From assembly GCA_033032175.1 (NCBI GenBank), contig CM065309.1, positions 12,896,001-12,960,000 of the forward strand: 64,000 nucleotides of DNA. Direction: 5' to 3'. The stretch is from Saturnia japonica. Lineage: Eukaryota; Arthropoda; Insecta; Lepidoptera; Saturniidae. Positions within the stretch are counted from its first letter, which is position 1, and each line of letters starts with the position of its first letter. The position numbers and the translations under genes are program-made. Below are positions 1 through 12,600 of this stretch, piece by piece. The notes under the pieces were generated by a model. It was not told the origin of the DNA, made no database searches, and worked only from the letters and a program-made list of their open reading frames with translations.

Positions 1-249
1 CTCATGCGGCGTTACCTCGCTCTGAGGCGTTCCATTTAAGGCTTGAAGTGCAAGCGAGAGCGCGGAACGAGCGACAAAGAGGCACAATCGGTCTCCGCGT
101 TCGGCAGCGTTCGACATCTGTCTTGCATTGCATTAAAATGATACCATTCTATCAGTATTTTCTTATGACGTTGTCACGTTCAACTATCGTCAGTAAACCG
201 ACTTTACAGACAACCGATTTTTTATATTTTTAGGATAACACTGGTTAAA

Positions 250-412
250 CTATGACTTTTACCGGGATAAAAAGTACCCTATGTTGTTATTCCAGGTCAT
301 AGACTATCTGTGTGCCAAATTTCATTGAGATCTGTTAAGCCGTTTTAGCGTTATTGAGTAACAAACATCCAAATATACACACTTTCACATTTGTTATTAG
401 TAGGATCTACTT
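250..412 (+). repeat. Interspersed repeat end (lepidopteran type)
   Basis: The text reads like the 3' end of a common moth or butterfly repeat. It has a 'gtgccaaatttcattgagat' block, then 'gttaagccgttttagcg', 'gagtaacaaacatccaa' and an A/T-rich end 'ttattagtaggat'. Related wording (protein-free 'aaatcggtccaaccgttt' blocks followed by 'acaaac' runs) recurs at 5200-5400, 45030-45100 and 56545-56600. The family name is unknown to me. Confidence 0.5.
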
Positions 413-629
413 CGCTAAGCCTGAACTAATGTGTACAAATGTCGTTAATTCATGATTGTGTAGTGTGTTACGCATGAAATCTGAAAATTACCTTATAATC
501 TTGTTCGTTTTTATGTATTGTTTTTGGTACCTATCGTTTAATAAACTACCTTTTATCGTATATAGTTTGTGTGATCATTAACATAGTCGTGCTGGATCTT
601 ACTCAAATATGATCCTTCAATATTTCTTC

Positions 630-930
630 ATACATATTTCATTTCAACGTAAAGTAGGCAGTAGGTAAAGAAATTGTGCAGTTTTTTAGCTTTAGTTGCT
701 AAAGAGTTAGAATTAGGATTCCTTCTGGAGATCGATTGACGAGGATTCGCATCCCTACAATAAGCCTGAGCTTTCGAAGAAAACTTCATGATGAAATCAT
801 AGCATGGTGGTGCTATGATGATCGGGCATTTGTTAATACCCTCCTGCCTAGCTACCACCCTCAAGTTAAAAATTTGTCTCCAAGGTGTATTCCAACAACT
901 GCACATGAGAGCCACTAGTATAAGTGTGTT
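630..930 (+). repeat. SINE-like repeat copy, diverged
   Basis: Segments such as 'gaggattcgcatccctacaa', 'gcctgagctttcg', 'tgatgaaatcata' and 'cctgcctagctaccaccct' match in order the SINE-like copies at about 49326-49600 and 62690-62870. The piece 'gattcgcatccc' sits where a tRNA-type B box lies in the other copies. The copy is diverged and its edges are approximate. Confidence 0.5.
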
Positions 931-1409
931 AACATCATTGACCACATTGTCACTTAACGAGATTGTGTCCAAACGTTAATACATATAATTAAATAAAGAA
1001 TAACTACCTAAGAATCGCATAGAGATTTTTAATCTTTGAAAACAAAAAACTGTTTACCGATATTCCTGTTAAATTAGCTTCCCTTCTAAAAATATCCACC
1101 CCTTACCAACGCTATGCTCGCACTGAAATCGATAATAAAACGGCTTACTGATCGAGATGCTGTGTGCGTAACCACTGATTATTCCATTTTGTATTCCAAA
1201 CTTCGGTTTCCACATTTCATTTGAGGATTATTTTGACGGATACTTTTACATTCAGGTACTTCATAACCTACTGCCTACCCTAATTAATATCGTAATATAA
1301 TTAGGTATATGATATTTGCAATAATCAACAAATAGGTATTCTTAGTTGTACGTCATATTATGGTTTATGATATGTTCGTAAAATTATCATCAAAGTAATT
1401 AAATAAATG

Positions 1410-1687
1410 TTTATACTAACTGTGCCCCACAGTTTCACCCGTGTTAATTTTATACGATAAACATTGCCAACCCACCCGTGTAGGCAATTTTTTATACTTC
1501 GTATAAAATTATCGTCATTTTTATGAGGAATAAATTTATTTTTCAAATCATAATACAGCCTATGTTACTCGCTGATACTATAGCTTTATATTGGTGAAAG
1601 AATTTTTAAAATCGGTCCAGTAGTATTTGAGTTTATCCATTACAAACAAAAAATCAAATCTTTCCTCTTTATAATATTAGTATAGAT
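1410..1687 (+). repeat. Interspersed repeat, 'gtgccccacagtttcaccc' family
   Basis: It begins 'ctgtgccccacagtttcacc', contains 'gtgaaagaatttttaaaatc' and 'ggtccagtagtatttgagtt', and ends 'ataatattagtatagat'. The same start and end signature occurs at 23019-23673. Such fragments are very common in lepidopteran genomes. It is non-coding here, and the edges are judged by eye. Confidence 0.55.
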
Positions 1688-3312
1688 TGACAAATTGTTA
1701 TTGCACGCACAACTTTAGTTTGAATAAAAGCAGAAAGTTGAAATATTTATGTTCAAAAGAATAGAGGGTTAGGCTATATTAGACGTGCAATAAAATACCT
1801 AAAAAATTAAAAACACTTCCATATATATTTATTTACAGGGCATTAGTATGGGAGCTGGGTCAGTGTTTTAACGTACTCGGGTCATTGACATGAAGCACCA
1901 CGCGCATTTTGTTGTAAGAATTTGCACAACCCCTATGAGGGTAAAGTTAGTTAGGTTAACAAACCTATTCAAAACCAAACTCAGGATCCGCACTTATGTG
2001 GTAAGATTAGAATTACAAAAATGTTAAATTTTTATCAGAATCGAATCAACAACAATCTAAACGATAGTATTGTTATATTCTAGTCCCATATTCCGTAGCT
2101 GTAATATAAATTCAAAATGATAACAAATTCAAGAAACTTACCAATTCATACAAGCACGGTTTGATAAATTAAGGCGATGATCCACACACAGAATTTCACG
2201 CATAGGGAAATAATCCACGATCGATAATATTCGTTCACTAGAAGCACAAACGCCGTGCGGGTGCTACACGCGGTACACCATGCATACGACGGTTCTACTG
2301 TTCGCAATATTCTCAAGTTATAATTTTACATGCACGTCCACTCATGAGAAAAGCAACCTGAGACGACCGCAATGTTCGAAACCTTAATACTTCCCTTCGC
2401 TATAAATATTAGGTGACAGAATCGAATACGGAGCCAATCGAATGCCTTTGAACAAATAAATTTGCACGACTCCGCAGCTAAGCCGATTACGTTTTCTCAA
2501 TCATTTATATACACACGGCTGTCTTTCTTCACAATATACGTTTTTACAATAATTATTCAATATCGAGATAAACGATTTTAAAACAGAGCTGCTAAAATTT
2601 CGTAACGCGTCAAGCGAATACCAATATATTTATGAACAATATGGGGGACAGGAACCGGAGTCGCGTAATAATAAGTGTGCTTGCGTGGGGATGGTACGGA
2701 GGGTGCATTGTGCACCGGCAAATTTCGGAAGGGCCCGCTCCGAAAGCCCTTGTTTTGTTCCCCTTGCACTTGCGCAAGATGCGAACCAGTTTTGATTTTT
2801 GTGAAGCAGCCGTGGAGTTCGTCCGTTCACAAGGGGTCTTTCATCCCGCACCGTTATAAACCGGTAACTATAATTGTCGTAACGTATAGGTAACAATAAC
2901 AATAGGAAAACTTGGCCAAAATTAAATTTGCCAAATCTAAAGTGATAAATTTTACAATGCAAATTGCTAACAAGGTATTTATACGCCATAGAAATATTGT
3001 TGTAGCTAATCCCATTTCATTTAATATTTAGAGCCTTATAAAAAACTATTTATTGTAATTGTTCGTTTATTCTTATCCTGAACTTTAGATTACCAACACC
3101 GATAACTACACCAGATTTCATAAAATCCGTCTTATATAAGCGAGACGCGGATTGGTTTGATTGATGGACAAACAATCAAAAAACCATACTTTTACATTTT
3201 AATAATTATTAACTATGGAATGCCCAGCATGTGTTGCCATGCCTTTTATTTTAGTTTTTTTTTCGTCGTTTTCATTGTCGAAAGTATGTAAATCTAAAGA
3301 TATTTATGTATG

Positions 3313-4340
3313 TACTTAGTCGGGCCATAAATACTTTTACAATTTAAAAAAACATAATACTATATTTGAATTTTGAATCTGTTATTCTTATATGAATATT
3401 CATTGTGTTTTCTCATTTTCGCGGCCATCGGTATTAAATATTTTTGTGATATTAAAATGGAGTTTGGTGATAAAGAGAACCGAATTGCTGTGATAGCATT
3501 ACACAAAGTAGGTAGAGAGCCAAATGCAATTTTTGAAACTCTACATCCTCTTGGTATTAGTCGAATGTTTGTATACCGGGCTATTGATAGATACAATGAA
3601 ACCTCCTCTGCCTGTGACAGAAAAAGATCTGGCCGTCCACGTAGTATTCGTACAAAAAAGGCGATCAAAGCAGTGAAGGAAAGAATTCGAAGAAATCCTG
3701 TCCGAAAACAAAAGATCTTATCTCGGGAAATTAATAGAGCACCTAGAACCATGTCGCATATTTTAAACGATGACTTAGATCTTTTGTGAAAAAGGTATCA
3801 AAACATTGGCACAAGTGTATCAAGATACGATTTTTGAGAAGGTGGTTAAGCCTCTTAACAACACCACGTTCCATAACCAAGAATGATCCTTTCAGCAAGA
3901 CTCAGCACTGGGTCATAAAGCTCAATCCACTCAAGCTTGGTTGGAAACAAACGTTGCGGACTTTATCAGAGCTGAAGACTGGCCGTCATCTAGTCCCGAT
4001 CTTAATCCACTGGATTAAGATTTATGGTCAGTTTTAGAGAGTATGGCATCCTCTAAACGCAATGATAATTTGGAGTCCCTAAAACAATACATAAAATTGG
4101 CAGTGAAGAATTTCCCCATGGAGAAAGTGCATTTTTCCATTGATAACTGGCCTCAACGTTTAAAGAACTGTATTAAAGCCAATGGCGATCATTTTGAATG
4201 AGCTTCATATATTTGATTGTTATTATATAACAACTATATAATATAATGTATAAACTAATACACATTACAGTAATAAATGATTTATGCAATAGAAAAAAAA
4301 AGTTTTTTCCTTGTAACAATTTTTATGGCAAGACTAAGTA
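3313..4340 (+). mobile_element. Tc1/mariner-superfamily DNA transposon, defective
   Basis: The ends are inverted repeats. The left end starts TACTTAGTCGGGCCATAAA and the reverse complement of the right end starts TACTTAGTCTTGCCATAAA, with TA at both borders as expected for this superfamily's TA target duplication. Between them lies a decayed transposase (3457-4201). At about 1.03 kb it is shorter than a usual full-length mariner, because roughly 290 bp of the coding middle is missing. It is non-autonomous. Confidence 0.88.
3457..4201 (+). pseudogene. mariner-type transposase pseudogene
   Basis: The N-terminal part (3457-3789) is open and reads as a helix-turn-helix DNA-binding region followed by a basic 'RKRSGRPRS' linker. 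The C-terminal part (frame starting at 3836, stop at 4201) shows the second catalytic region (FQQDSA) and the third (WPSSSPDLNPLD). The two parts are in different frames, the segment carrying the first catalytic Asp is missing, and two in-frame stops (near 3890 and 4017) interrupt the C-terminal frame. It therefore cannot make active transposase. The family assignment rests on the order of these motifs. Confidence 0.85.
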
Positions 4341-5945
4341 TAGAATGTAGACACATTCACAGGTGATAGAATAAATAAAAGGATCTTCATTTTTGTTCAT
4401 AAATTATATTTGAAATAGATTTTCAATTAGGTACTTTCATTAGTATCATGTATACTTTTGATTTTCCGTTTCCTGTAAAATAACAAATAAATTTTTCACT
4501 AGAATCGATTGACTATGTTACTTTTTTGATGGTTGTTAAAAATGTAAGGCGAAAATGAAATTGCATTTCTTTAAAATCAAATGGCATGTCGGTGGAAAGA
4601 TGAGAATATCTGAAATCAGCTCGTCTTCTCGTTTTTACATGCCATGCTGAATTGTCGTTTCGTAGAAAATGTCAGTATAATCGGATAAATAATGCACAAA
4701 TGGATAAAACATTAATTGAAAATATTAGTCATTATATATGCACTAATTCAGAAACATTCACGAGCAAGCAAACAACAATTGACTACAATTTCATTGCAAC
4801 CGGAGGAATGGTAGTTATACGAAAACATAGAACAAAAAAATCATTATTTATATATTTATTTAAGAACAGCGAGACACAATAATTACTTTTACCCGGTAAT
4901 TTTATTTTAACTCGTATTATTAATAATTCATATGGCCTATCAATTAAGGAATGACATGTACTTCCAGTGAAAAATTTTCAACAAAATTGGAAGAGAATTA
5001 TTATTATTATTTTTTTACATATCTCTGAGATTATTGTTGACGTTTCGTTTATCCTATCAATTATGAAATCACGTATGCATCCCGTCTACGAAATTATGAC
5101 AAAAGTGGTTGAGAATTAATATAAATTAATCTTTTTTAATATTTTTAAATATTGTTGAAAGTCCTTAGCCTATGAATTCTTGAATGATTTAACGTCCCGT
5201 GTACAAAATTTCATCAAAATCGGTTAAAATTAACAAAAATAGTTGTTTTTGGAAATTATTTCTTTTTACGTTTTCTAATAATAATATTGAAAATTCTTGT
5301 CATCTTTCAATTGACCTATGACGTAAGAATCCCGTGTACAAAATTTCATAACAATCAGTCAATTTGTTTTTGAGTTAAATCCGGAAATACAAACAGACAG
5401 ACAGAACTACAGATTTATTAATATAGATTAGATTAGTATTCAAATAAATTAATAAAATTGAATATAACAAAAATACATAATAACTACACAATAATTTTAT
5501 GTTACTTATCATTTGAGGCCATTTATACAACATTTACCTATTTTCGATAGGGCGATAAAAAATTAAGACAAACTAATAACTTCTTTACTGACATTTAAGT
5601 GACCTTTTCACAATACGGACGTGGGCGTCCGGCGAAATAATAAATGAATATTGGAATGTATTTTGTATTGTGATGTAGGTCAAATGACCACACTGTCGTC
5701 CGATTTATATATTCACAAAAGATATTTCTCTAATTTGAGAACTTATTTTGACTAATTCAAAGTACCTGATCTGACTAATTCATCTCTTCACACAAAAGAT
5801 CATACCACTGAGCTTAGGATCGAGGATTTTGCACAGGTACAAGTCGAGCGATAAGACAGGAGTTATGAAGAAATTTAATTTGTAATACCATAGGTATCAC
5901 CAATGTGTTACCAACCTCAAGGAGCTCTCAAAAAATCAAAATCAA
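4341..5945. other. Non-coding stretch with decayed repeats
   Basis: No gene is seen. 4930-5435 holds about four diverged copies of one unit (listed separately). The rest is AT-rich sequence without recognisable structure. Confidence 0.5.
4930..5435 (+). repeat. Four diverged copies of a roughly 115-140 bp unit
   Basis: Units begin near 4933, 5053, 5168 and 5307. Each contains a 'cctatcaatt'-like start, a 'cccgtgtacaaaatttcat'-like core and an 'aaatcggttaaaatt'-like end. The last copy runs into 'acaaacagacagacag' and an A/T tail, a common 3' end of lepidopteran interspersed repeats. Period and similarity were judged by eye. Confidence 0.5.
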
Positions 5946-7614
5946 TAAAATCTTTATTCAATTAAGGCTCTAAGAAGGCACATATGAACATCAAAACACC
6001 ACTGCCGGTTCGATAAATATCCCAGCCATCGAGAAGAACCGGTAAGAAACTTGATCGGGGTTTATCTTTTTTTTTTTTCAAGTATACAAAAGTGTTAATA
6101 TAAAACAATAATAATAATTTAGTGGATGCACAGAGAGAGTCACTTCCAGACATTACTATCATTCACATAATGATCCATCCTATATTAACCTTTTGACAGT
6201 AAAACCTGCTTGACATGGTCCTTGAACTTATTGTCCGGTAAATCAGTAATGTGCCAAGACAATGGAAATTCAATGAAAATTCTGAAACGTGACTTGTTGA
6301 AAGTAATTCTCTCTTAATTAGATGTGTTAAAAAAAATGAATCATTTGGCTATCGAACTTTATTAATTTTAATTTGGTATAAAACTTAATAGTTTTTAAAA
6401 TAATAATTTTAATTTGTCCTAAGATAATACAATTTCTGTATGATGCCTAAAAATTGATTTTAATTTCATTACCCTTTTAATATATTTCCTTCCCTATATT
6501 TTGTAATTTAATTCGCCATGCAATAACGTTGCCCCATTTACACTTACTTTTAGTCAACGGTCTGTTAAATAAGAGATTAGACAGTCGAGGTAGGGCCACA
6601 AACTCGATAATGTTTTAGTTCAAGTATCAGCATGGTGTGATCAACGCAGTCGAAGGCTTTTGAGAGATCACAGAATACATACACAATATACCGACTACAT
6701 CCTGCAACTCTTCCCCAAATATATGACTTAGTAGCGTTGCACCAGCATCAGTGGTGGAATTCGAATTCGTGAATCCAAATTGCTAGCTGCTTAAGCATAA
6801 TTTTCTTGAAAATCTTGCTAATCGGAGTAAGTACAGAAATTGGTCTATCATTATCAAGATTACTTCTACAGCCTGATTTAAACAATGCCTATTCCCTATC
6901 CTATGTCTTCCTTCTACAGCTTATTTTACTTATTTTTATCATATTAGGGAAAGTTCTAGTTTCTATGCACTAATTAAATATATGAGCCAGGTATAGTGAA
7001 ATACATATTGATAATTAAGAACTGAACTACTAGTACCGACATTCCTCAAATGTCTTCAGTATTTTTTTAAGTTTAATTGTTTAAAAGCTCTTATTATTTC
7101 AGCTGCACAAATGGATATAAAATAAAATTTAAAATTTCAAGGTGCAATCAGCTTTTCCAAAAGTGATGCGGCACCATAGGGTGCCGATATTATATTTTTG
7201 GTTAATTCTAAAGGTATATTTGTGAAATAATCTTGGAAAACAGTTGCTACCTCTGAACTGTTTGAGATAATAAATGTACTCCCTCGACGTTTAGATTAAG
7301 CGAATTATTATTATTCCTATTTTTTCCTGTTTCCTTATTTATTATTTGCCAAACAGTTTTGGTCTTATTACTAGATTTAAGTACTTTATTTCTTAAGAAT
7401 ATCCTTTTTGCAGCAGCACAAATACGTTTAATTTGTTTTTGAATAATGTTTAACAAAAGCATGAAACGAATCGCTAGTTATCAATAATTTTCTATAAGTC
7501 ATATAATAAATCTCTACTTTTTATAATACCTTGGGCTCACCATTCACTAAAAGCGAATGGCTTAGCTAACATTAATAACATTTATTGGACAATGTTTACT
7601 AAATTCACTGTTTA
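5946..7614 (-). pseudogene. LINE (Jockey/CR1-type) reverse transcriptase relic, 3' part
   Basis: Read on the minus strand, this shows pieces of a non-LTR retrotransposon ORF2: a linker with 'NKTKTVWQIINKETGK' (about 7300-7370), then 'NDRPISVLTPISKIFKKI' (about 6820-6880), then 'DLSKAFDCVDHTMLI' (about 6630-6680), which is the conserved region around the first catalytic Asp of reverse transcriptase. Stops and frameshifts are frequent, so it is dead. The 3' end is near 5946, with an AATAAA-like stretch and short A/T repeats. The 5' continuation lies on the far side of the errantivirus at 15457-15655. Confidence 0.8.
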
Positions 7615-7618
7615 TGAT
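7615..7618. repeat. Target-site duplication, left copy (TGAT)
   Basis: TGAT here is repeated at 15453-15456, immediately outside the two LTRs. Because the next base is A on both sides, a 5-bp reading (TGATA, with 306-bp LTRs) cannot be excluded. The 4-bp form fits errantiviruses. Confidence 0.85.
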
Positions 7619-7925
7619 AGTTAAATTTCGGGAGCACTGCCGAGGGTTTTTAAAAAGTCTAAGACAAGACTGATTCTCAAGAAGCTTTATTAAGAATGCT
7701 TTTATTTGTTACAAATGTCTCTTTTATAAACTCTTATTCTATAAACACAAAGTGGGGCTGTTTACTATGAAATAATGAGAAATATGTCGCAATACATTCA
7801 GTCAAAACACCAGGTGTCTATCAGTAGTTTGCAGACATAATATGGGTTAAAAACGTAACATCAGCATTTCTAACGTATGTACCAATTAACAAGACGTAAT
7901 AAGAGAGGGTACAGACTGCATAACT
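7619..7925 (-). repeat. Errantivirus 3' LTR
   Basis: 307 bp. On the element strand it begins AGTTATGCAG and ends AATTTAACT, with 5-bp inverted termini AGTTA/TAACT. I see no difference from the right LTR. It contains AATAAA-type poly(A) signals on the minus strand (about 7686-7691 and 7701-7706). The last 13 codons of env lie inside it. Confidence 0.95.
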
Positions 7926-9628
7926 CCTCCCCCCTCAAGTTCGAAATTATCAGAGGGATGATTATCACTATGATTATTTCGATAGCAATAATTTTTACAA
8001 AAACTGAGCTTATATACTAAGAATACAAGAATTAATAGAAATATAATCACATATAACAATAAAGTTCCGGCACTAACACTTTTTACATTAATAATTCTTT
8101 CACTTGATGTTTTTAGTTCACTTTCACTGATTTTTAAAAGATTATTTAAATGTTGAAGATTTATTAATTCACTGTTATCCAAATTGATGGGTTCACGTTG
8201 CAATTGTTGCTCAGTAATTGTTATTTCGGGAAGATTAATAATCGGTAATTTTGACATCTTCAAATTACTCGTAGTAATATGGTGAGCTTTTAGCGTAATT
8301 TCACCAATTTTAACATCGCAATGGTCATCTAGGACGAGGAAGTATGTCCCTTCTATATTTTCTTTCGTTATTTCGTCGTTACAAATTTTTGATAATATAT
8401 TCTCAGCGTTACTATGAAGAATCCATCTCTCTTTTCCAATTGGTTGTATCTTAATGGTCTTGATTTCAACTGGTACTGGATGACAAGAACTCGTATTCGA
8501 AGAAAATTGAATTAATGCTGTTATGCAAGTGTCTTCTGAAGTTGTTCGAGAATCATCCTCGTGACACAGGAACATTTCGTCGTGAAGTTCATTACAAGGT
8601 AAAGTGAGCGAGACAAATTTAGACCCTTTTACTAATAGGTAAGGAAATTTAGGAATAATGATGGTGGTATGATTAGAAGGATTGGTCATAGGTATTGGAA
8701 TTGCTCTGTAGTATGTATAAATTTCATCTCTAATTATTGGTATATCTAAAATGAATGTTATTTGACTTCCTTTTGTATAAGCTTTAAGCTCTATACATTG
8801 CTCTATTTTAACTAAATTGTCATAACTTACTGGATACACAAGTTTGTAGAATTTCTCTATCTTTTTTAACAATTCTAATAATTCATTTGAGTTTATAAGA
8901 GATTGGTGTAATATTTTTAATTTACTGAATGCCAGAGAAGTTTCAATTTCATTCAACCGAATGTAGAGTAGTTGAAAATTATGGAAAAATAAATTATAAA
9001 CATTAATAAAATTATGGGTAGTTATATCAATATTAGTTTGATTTATTAATTTTTTTATTTCTCGTAACTCTTTATCTATTCGAATGAAATTGTCCTTCGT
9101 GAAATTTGTTATCTTTATCATTGATTCAGAAATATCTGATATTAAGGTTACCTTTTTAATGAGTGTATTTTGGCGTGTCGTTAGAGAATCAATCATATTT
9201 TCATATCTTAAAGCATCATTATGATCTAAGTTACCAGTTATAAGCTTAATAATAGATCCAAGAGGATTGAGAAGTCCACGTTTAATTCTAGTTGATGGAG
9301 ATAACTGTTCTAATTTTTGAATACTAATATTCATTACATAATTCGTTTGAAGCTTTACATTAAAAAGTTGAACATTAGATGTTTCATTATCAAAATGTGT
9401 TTTTAAATATTGATTAAATTTAGTATATCTTTTTATATTGAATTCTAAATCCTCACGTATCAGACTTAAATCTAAAATCTTAATTATTGTCCACTTATCA
9501 TAACTTACACTAGCTTGACCTTGTTTCACAAGGACTATACCGGGATTTTTATCGATTCTGTGAAGTTGAAGGGCGTGAATCCTGATGATCAGAGCCAGGA
9601 GCCCGAGGAGGTACCTGCGAAGGTCGTT
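7886..9628 (-). CDS. env: Errantivirus envelope glycoprotein (Env)
   Basis: Membrane-fusion glycoprotein of the baculovirus F/errantivirus Env type. Counting from a GTG at 9529 there are 547 codons. Visible features are a furin-type cleavage motif RIKR (about residues 81-84) directly followed by a Gly-rich hydrophobic fusion peptide, several N-glycosylation sites, a C-terminal transmembrane segment (about 488-508) and a Cys-containing cytoplasmic tail. No ATG opens the frame. It stays open upstream to 9628 and there encodes a hydrophobic signal-peptide-like stretch overlapping the end of pol. The start codon is therefore probably supplied by splicing, with a candidate acceptor AG at 9615-9616. 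The 3' end crosses the polypurine tract and ends inside the LTR. The frame is intact. Whether it makes particles is unknown. Confidence 0.92.
   Translation of the reverse strand, partial: NDLRRYLLGLLALIIRIHALQLHRIDKNPGIVLVKQGQASVSYDKWTIIKILDLSLIREDLEFNIKRYTKFNQYLKTHFDNETSNVQLFNVKLQTNYVMNISIQKLEQLSPSTRIKRGLLNPLGSIIKLITGNLDHNDALRYENMIDSLTTRQNTLIKKVTLISDISESMIKITNFTKDNFIRIDKELREIKKLINQTNIDITTHNFINVYNLFFHNFQLLYIRLNEIETSLAFSKLKILHQSLINSNELLELLKKIEKFYKLVYPVSYDNLVKIEQCIELKAYTKGSQITFILDIPIIRDEIYTYYRAIPIPMTNPSNHTTIIIPKFPYLLVKGSKFVSLTLPCNELHDEMFLCHEDDSRTTSEDTCITALIQFSSNTSSCHPVPVEIKTIKIQPIGKERWILHSNAENILSKICNDEITKENIEGTYFLVLDDHCDVKIGEITLKAHHITTSNLKMSKLPIINLPEITITEQQLQREPINLDNSELINLQHLNNLLKISESELKTSSERIINVKSVSAGTLLLYVIIFLLILVFLVYKLSFCKNYCYRNNHSDNHPSDNFELEGGGVMQSVPSLITSC
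7926..7938 (-). other. Polypurine tract (plus-strand primer)
   Basis: On the element strand a TTGAGGGGGGAGG run abuts the 3' LTR, the standard position for the plus-strand DNA primer. It lies inside env and encodes the Gly run near the Env C-terminus. Confidence 0.85.
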
Positions 9629-12600
9629 TTATATCCTTAATAGGCACGTTTGTTTTTCGAGTTTTCATTTTTACAGGACAGATATTTCTGTCAATTTTAC
9701 CATATACTTGTGCTTTTTGATAACGCGGTTTATCTTTACTTCGCCTTGTATTAACACCTTTTACAAATATAGTGTCCTCTTCTTGAATATCAAATGATGT
9801 TTCACCACCACGTTTTGTTTTAATCTTTTCTTTATTTTCAATTACTTTGTCTGTTAAATATTTATAAAGATATTTCGTTCGTTTCATATGATCGTTTACT
9901 AATTGTTGCGTATATTGTTTGTTAAAGTTTACTTCAAAAGTACTATTAGAATCAGTGTATCCAAAAACTACTTCAAATGGTGTAAGACCAGTCGTTGAGT
10001 GAATGGTTTGATTGTATGACATAATTGCATAAGTCATAACGTTAGCCGCGTCAGTTATTTTATGTTCATATTTAGCGATACGATATATTTCTAAAATAGT
10101 TGAATGGAATCTTTCAATTAAACCCATAGAATTAGGATTATGTGGAGTGCTTATGTGTAATTCTATTTTATAAAATTGTAATGTTTCTTTTAAAAGTGTA
10201 TTGTTGAATTCAGTACCAGAATCAGCACTGATCTTATTTGGTACGCCATAAAATGAGAAAAATTTAATTAAGGCACGAACTACTTCAGGTGTAGAGCAAT
10301 TGGATATTTCAAAAGCCTGACCTAGTTTACTGAAAGCATCTATTATGGTAAGGAAGTAGCTTCCTTCTATAGAGAATATATCTATAAATATTTCAGCAAA
10401 AGGTTTTGTTTGAGTTTGCGTTAACATTAATTCTGGTTTTAAAGGTTTGCGATCATATTTTAGAGTTTTACAAGTTTCACAAGAATTGATTACAGAAGCG
10501 ACTGTTATATCCATATTTGTCCAAAAATAATTACGCTTTAATTTCATAAGAGTTTCTTTGATTCCACGGTGACTTGTTTTACCTTGATGATAAGCAAGTA
10601 TAGTGGCACGTTGCTCTTTTTCATCACCTAAGTATATAACTCTTTTAGTACATTCATATATTTTGACGGTATCTTTTTTAAATAGTTTTATCACGGCATT
10701 TGTAAATTGTTTACGGTGAATTTCGCTCTCAAAGTAAAAGAAATATTTAATTTTAGGTTTTATATATTCTAAAAGAAATTTCTTAACAAGGTTAGTGTTG
10801 TTTACAGGTAAATGTACTTCCAAAATTTTTTGTTTTTCATGTGATAAGTCTTTTATTGATAATTGGTTTCTGTTCCAAGTAAAAATAAGGATTTGATTAG
10901 GTTTTGTGTCGATGGCTTCTTCAATAATGGGAATACCATTCGTATCAATATCTTCAGCAGAATGTATGGTTTCCGGTAATGAACAGGCAGTAATAGTACT
11001 GGATGAAGGAGAACGAATTGGGTGAGTTAAAGTCTTATCGGAATCTGAAGGAATAGTTAACGTTTCTGATGAGTCTGAAATTAGTATTGGACTCTCAGAT
11101 CGTTCAGTGTCACTCACGTTTACTCGTAAGGACATATCGTCCTTTAATATATTTAATTTAATTCGTGATAGAGCATCAGCATTACTATTTTGTTTACCGT
11201 TCTTGTATATTATGTCAAAATCGAACTCAGCTAGTCTCAATTTCCATCTAGTAAGTTTACTATTAGGTTCTTTCAGTGAATTTAACCATGCTAAAGGTCT
11301 GTGGTCAGTAAATATTGTGAATTTGCGTCCATACAGGTAAGGACGGAAGTGTTTTACTGCCCAAACGATGGCTAACAGTTCCTTTTCTATTGTACTGTAA
11401 CGTGTTTCTGCATCATTAAGAGTACGACTTGCATATGCGATAGGTTTTTCATTTCCAACTGATCCTTGTGAAAGGACAGCGCCTAAAGCGTAGTTTGACG
11501 CGTCTGTTGTTAAAATGAAGGGTTTAGAAAAATCAGGAAACTGTAATATAGGAGCATTCACAAGTAGCTCTTTACATTTTTGAAAAGCTTGAACATATGA
11601 TTCATTAATTTCAATTTTATTTTTCTTTTTCAAACACGATGTAAGGGGTTGTGTAATTTTTGAAAAATCCTTTATGAATTTTCGGTAGTAGCCTATCAGG
11701 CCAAGAAAACTTTTAATTTCAGTGGATGTTCTGGGGAGTGGGAAGGCAAGTACTGCCCTGATTTTATCATCATTTGGTTGTAAACCATGCTTCGTAATTT
11801 TGTGTCCTAAGTAGAGTACATCTTTTTTAAAAAACTCACATTTATCGAGAGTTACTTTAAGATTGGTTTGTTTGAGACGATCGAACACTTTTCTTAGCTT
11901 CTCTACATGTTCTTGTATACTACTAGAATAAATGATGATGTCATCTAAATATACTAAGCAATGTATACCTTGCAACCCACGTAACACGTTATCCATTGCG
12001 CGTTGAAATGTTGCAGGTGCTGTTTTAAGTCCAAATGGCATCCGTGTAAATTCAAAATGTCCCATTGGTGTAGTGAATGCAGTTTTGGGTCTATCTTGTT
12101 CATCAACTTCAATTTGGTGGTACCCACTTGCTAAATCCAATGTACTGAAGTAAGTAGATTTCCCTAACTTGTCGAATAAATCATTAATATTTGGTAAAGG
12201 ATACTTATCATCAGTAGTAATATCATTTATACGTCGATAGTCTACAACCATTCTAAATTTCTGTTCACCGGAGGCGTCCATCTTTTTTGGAACTAGGTGT
12301 ACGGGTGCACTCCATGGTGAAAACGATTCTTGTATAACATTATCTTTTAGTAATTTTTCAACTTGTTTCTGTATTTCATCGTTTTGCGATGGTGGAAGTC
12401 GGTATTGCCGTATGAAAATTGGATCTTCATTTTTAGTCCGGATTCGATGTTTTACTTGATTAGAAAATGTAAGAGGCAGTTTATCACAATAGAATATATC
12501 CCTGTATTCAAAACAAAGTTTTTCTATTGCTTCTCGTTCTTCTTGATTAGCATGATCTAATCGGAGTTTCGATAAATTTTGTGTAAGTAATTCATCAATC

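Larger units (their letters stand above)
1..3312. other. Intergenic stretch, repeat remnants only
   Basis: No coding region could be supported here. The stretch contains three dispersed repeat fragments listed separately (about 250-412, 630-930, 1410-1687) and a GC-rich block at about 2630-2870 standing out from AT-rich flanks. The short reading frames present are not conserved-looking. The first 130 bases are also GC-richer than their surroundings, but I do not recognise them. Confidence 0.5.

Noticed and set aside
1485..1512. loxP-like inverted repeat (ttatacttcgtataa)
   Set aside because: Only a short chance resemblance inside an interspersed repeat; no second site and no recombinase.
2578..2989. 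Overlapping short frames in the GC-rich block
   Set aside because: Several frames are open at once because of base composition; none resembles a known protein.
7886..9529. GTG at 9529 as the genuine Env start
   Set aside because: The frame and a hydrophobic leader continue upstream; a spliced start is more consistent with errantiviruses.
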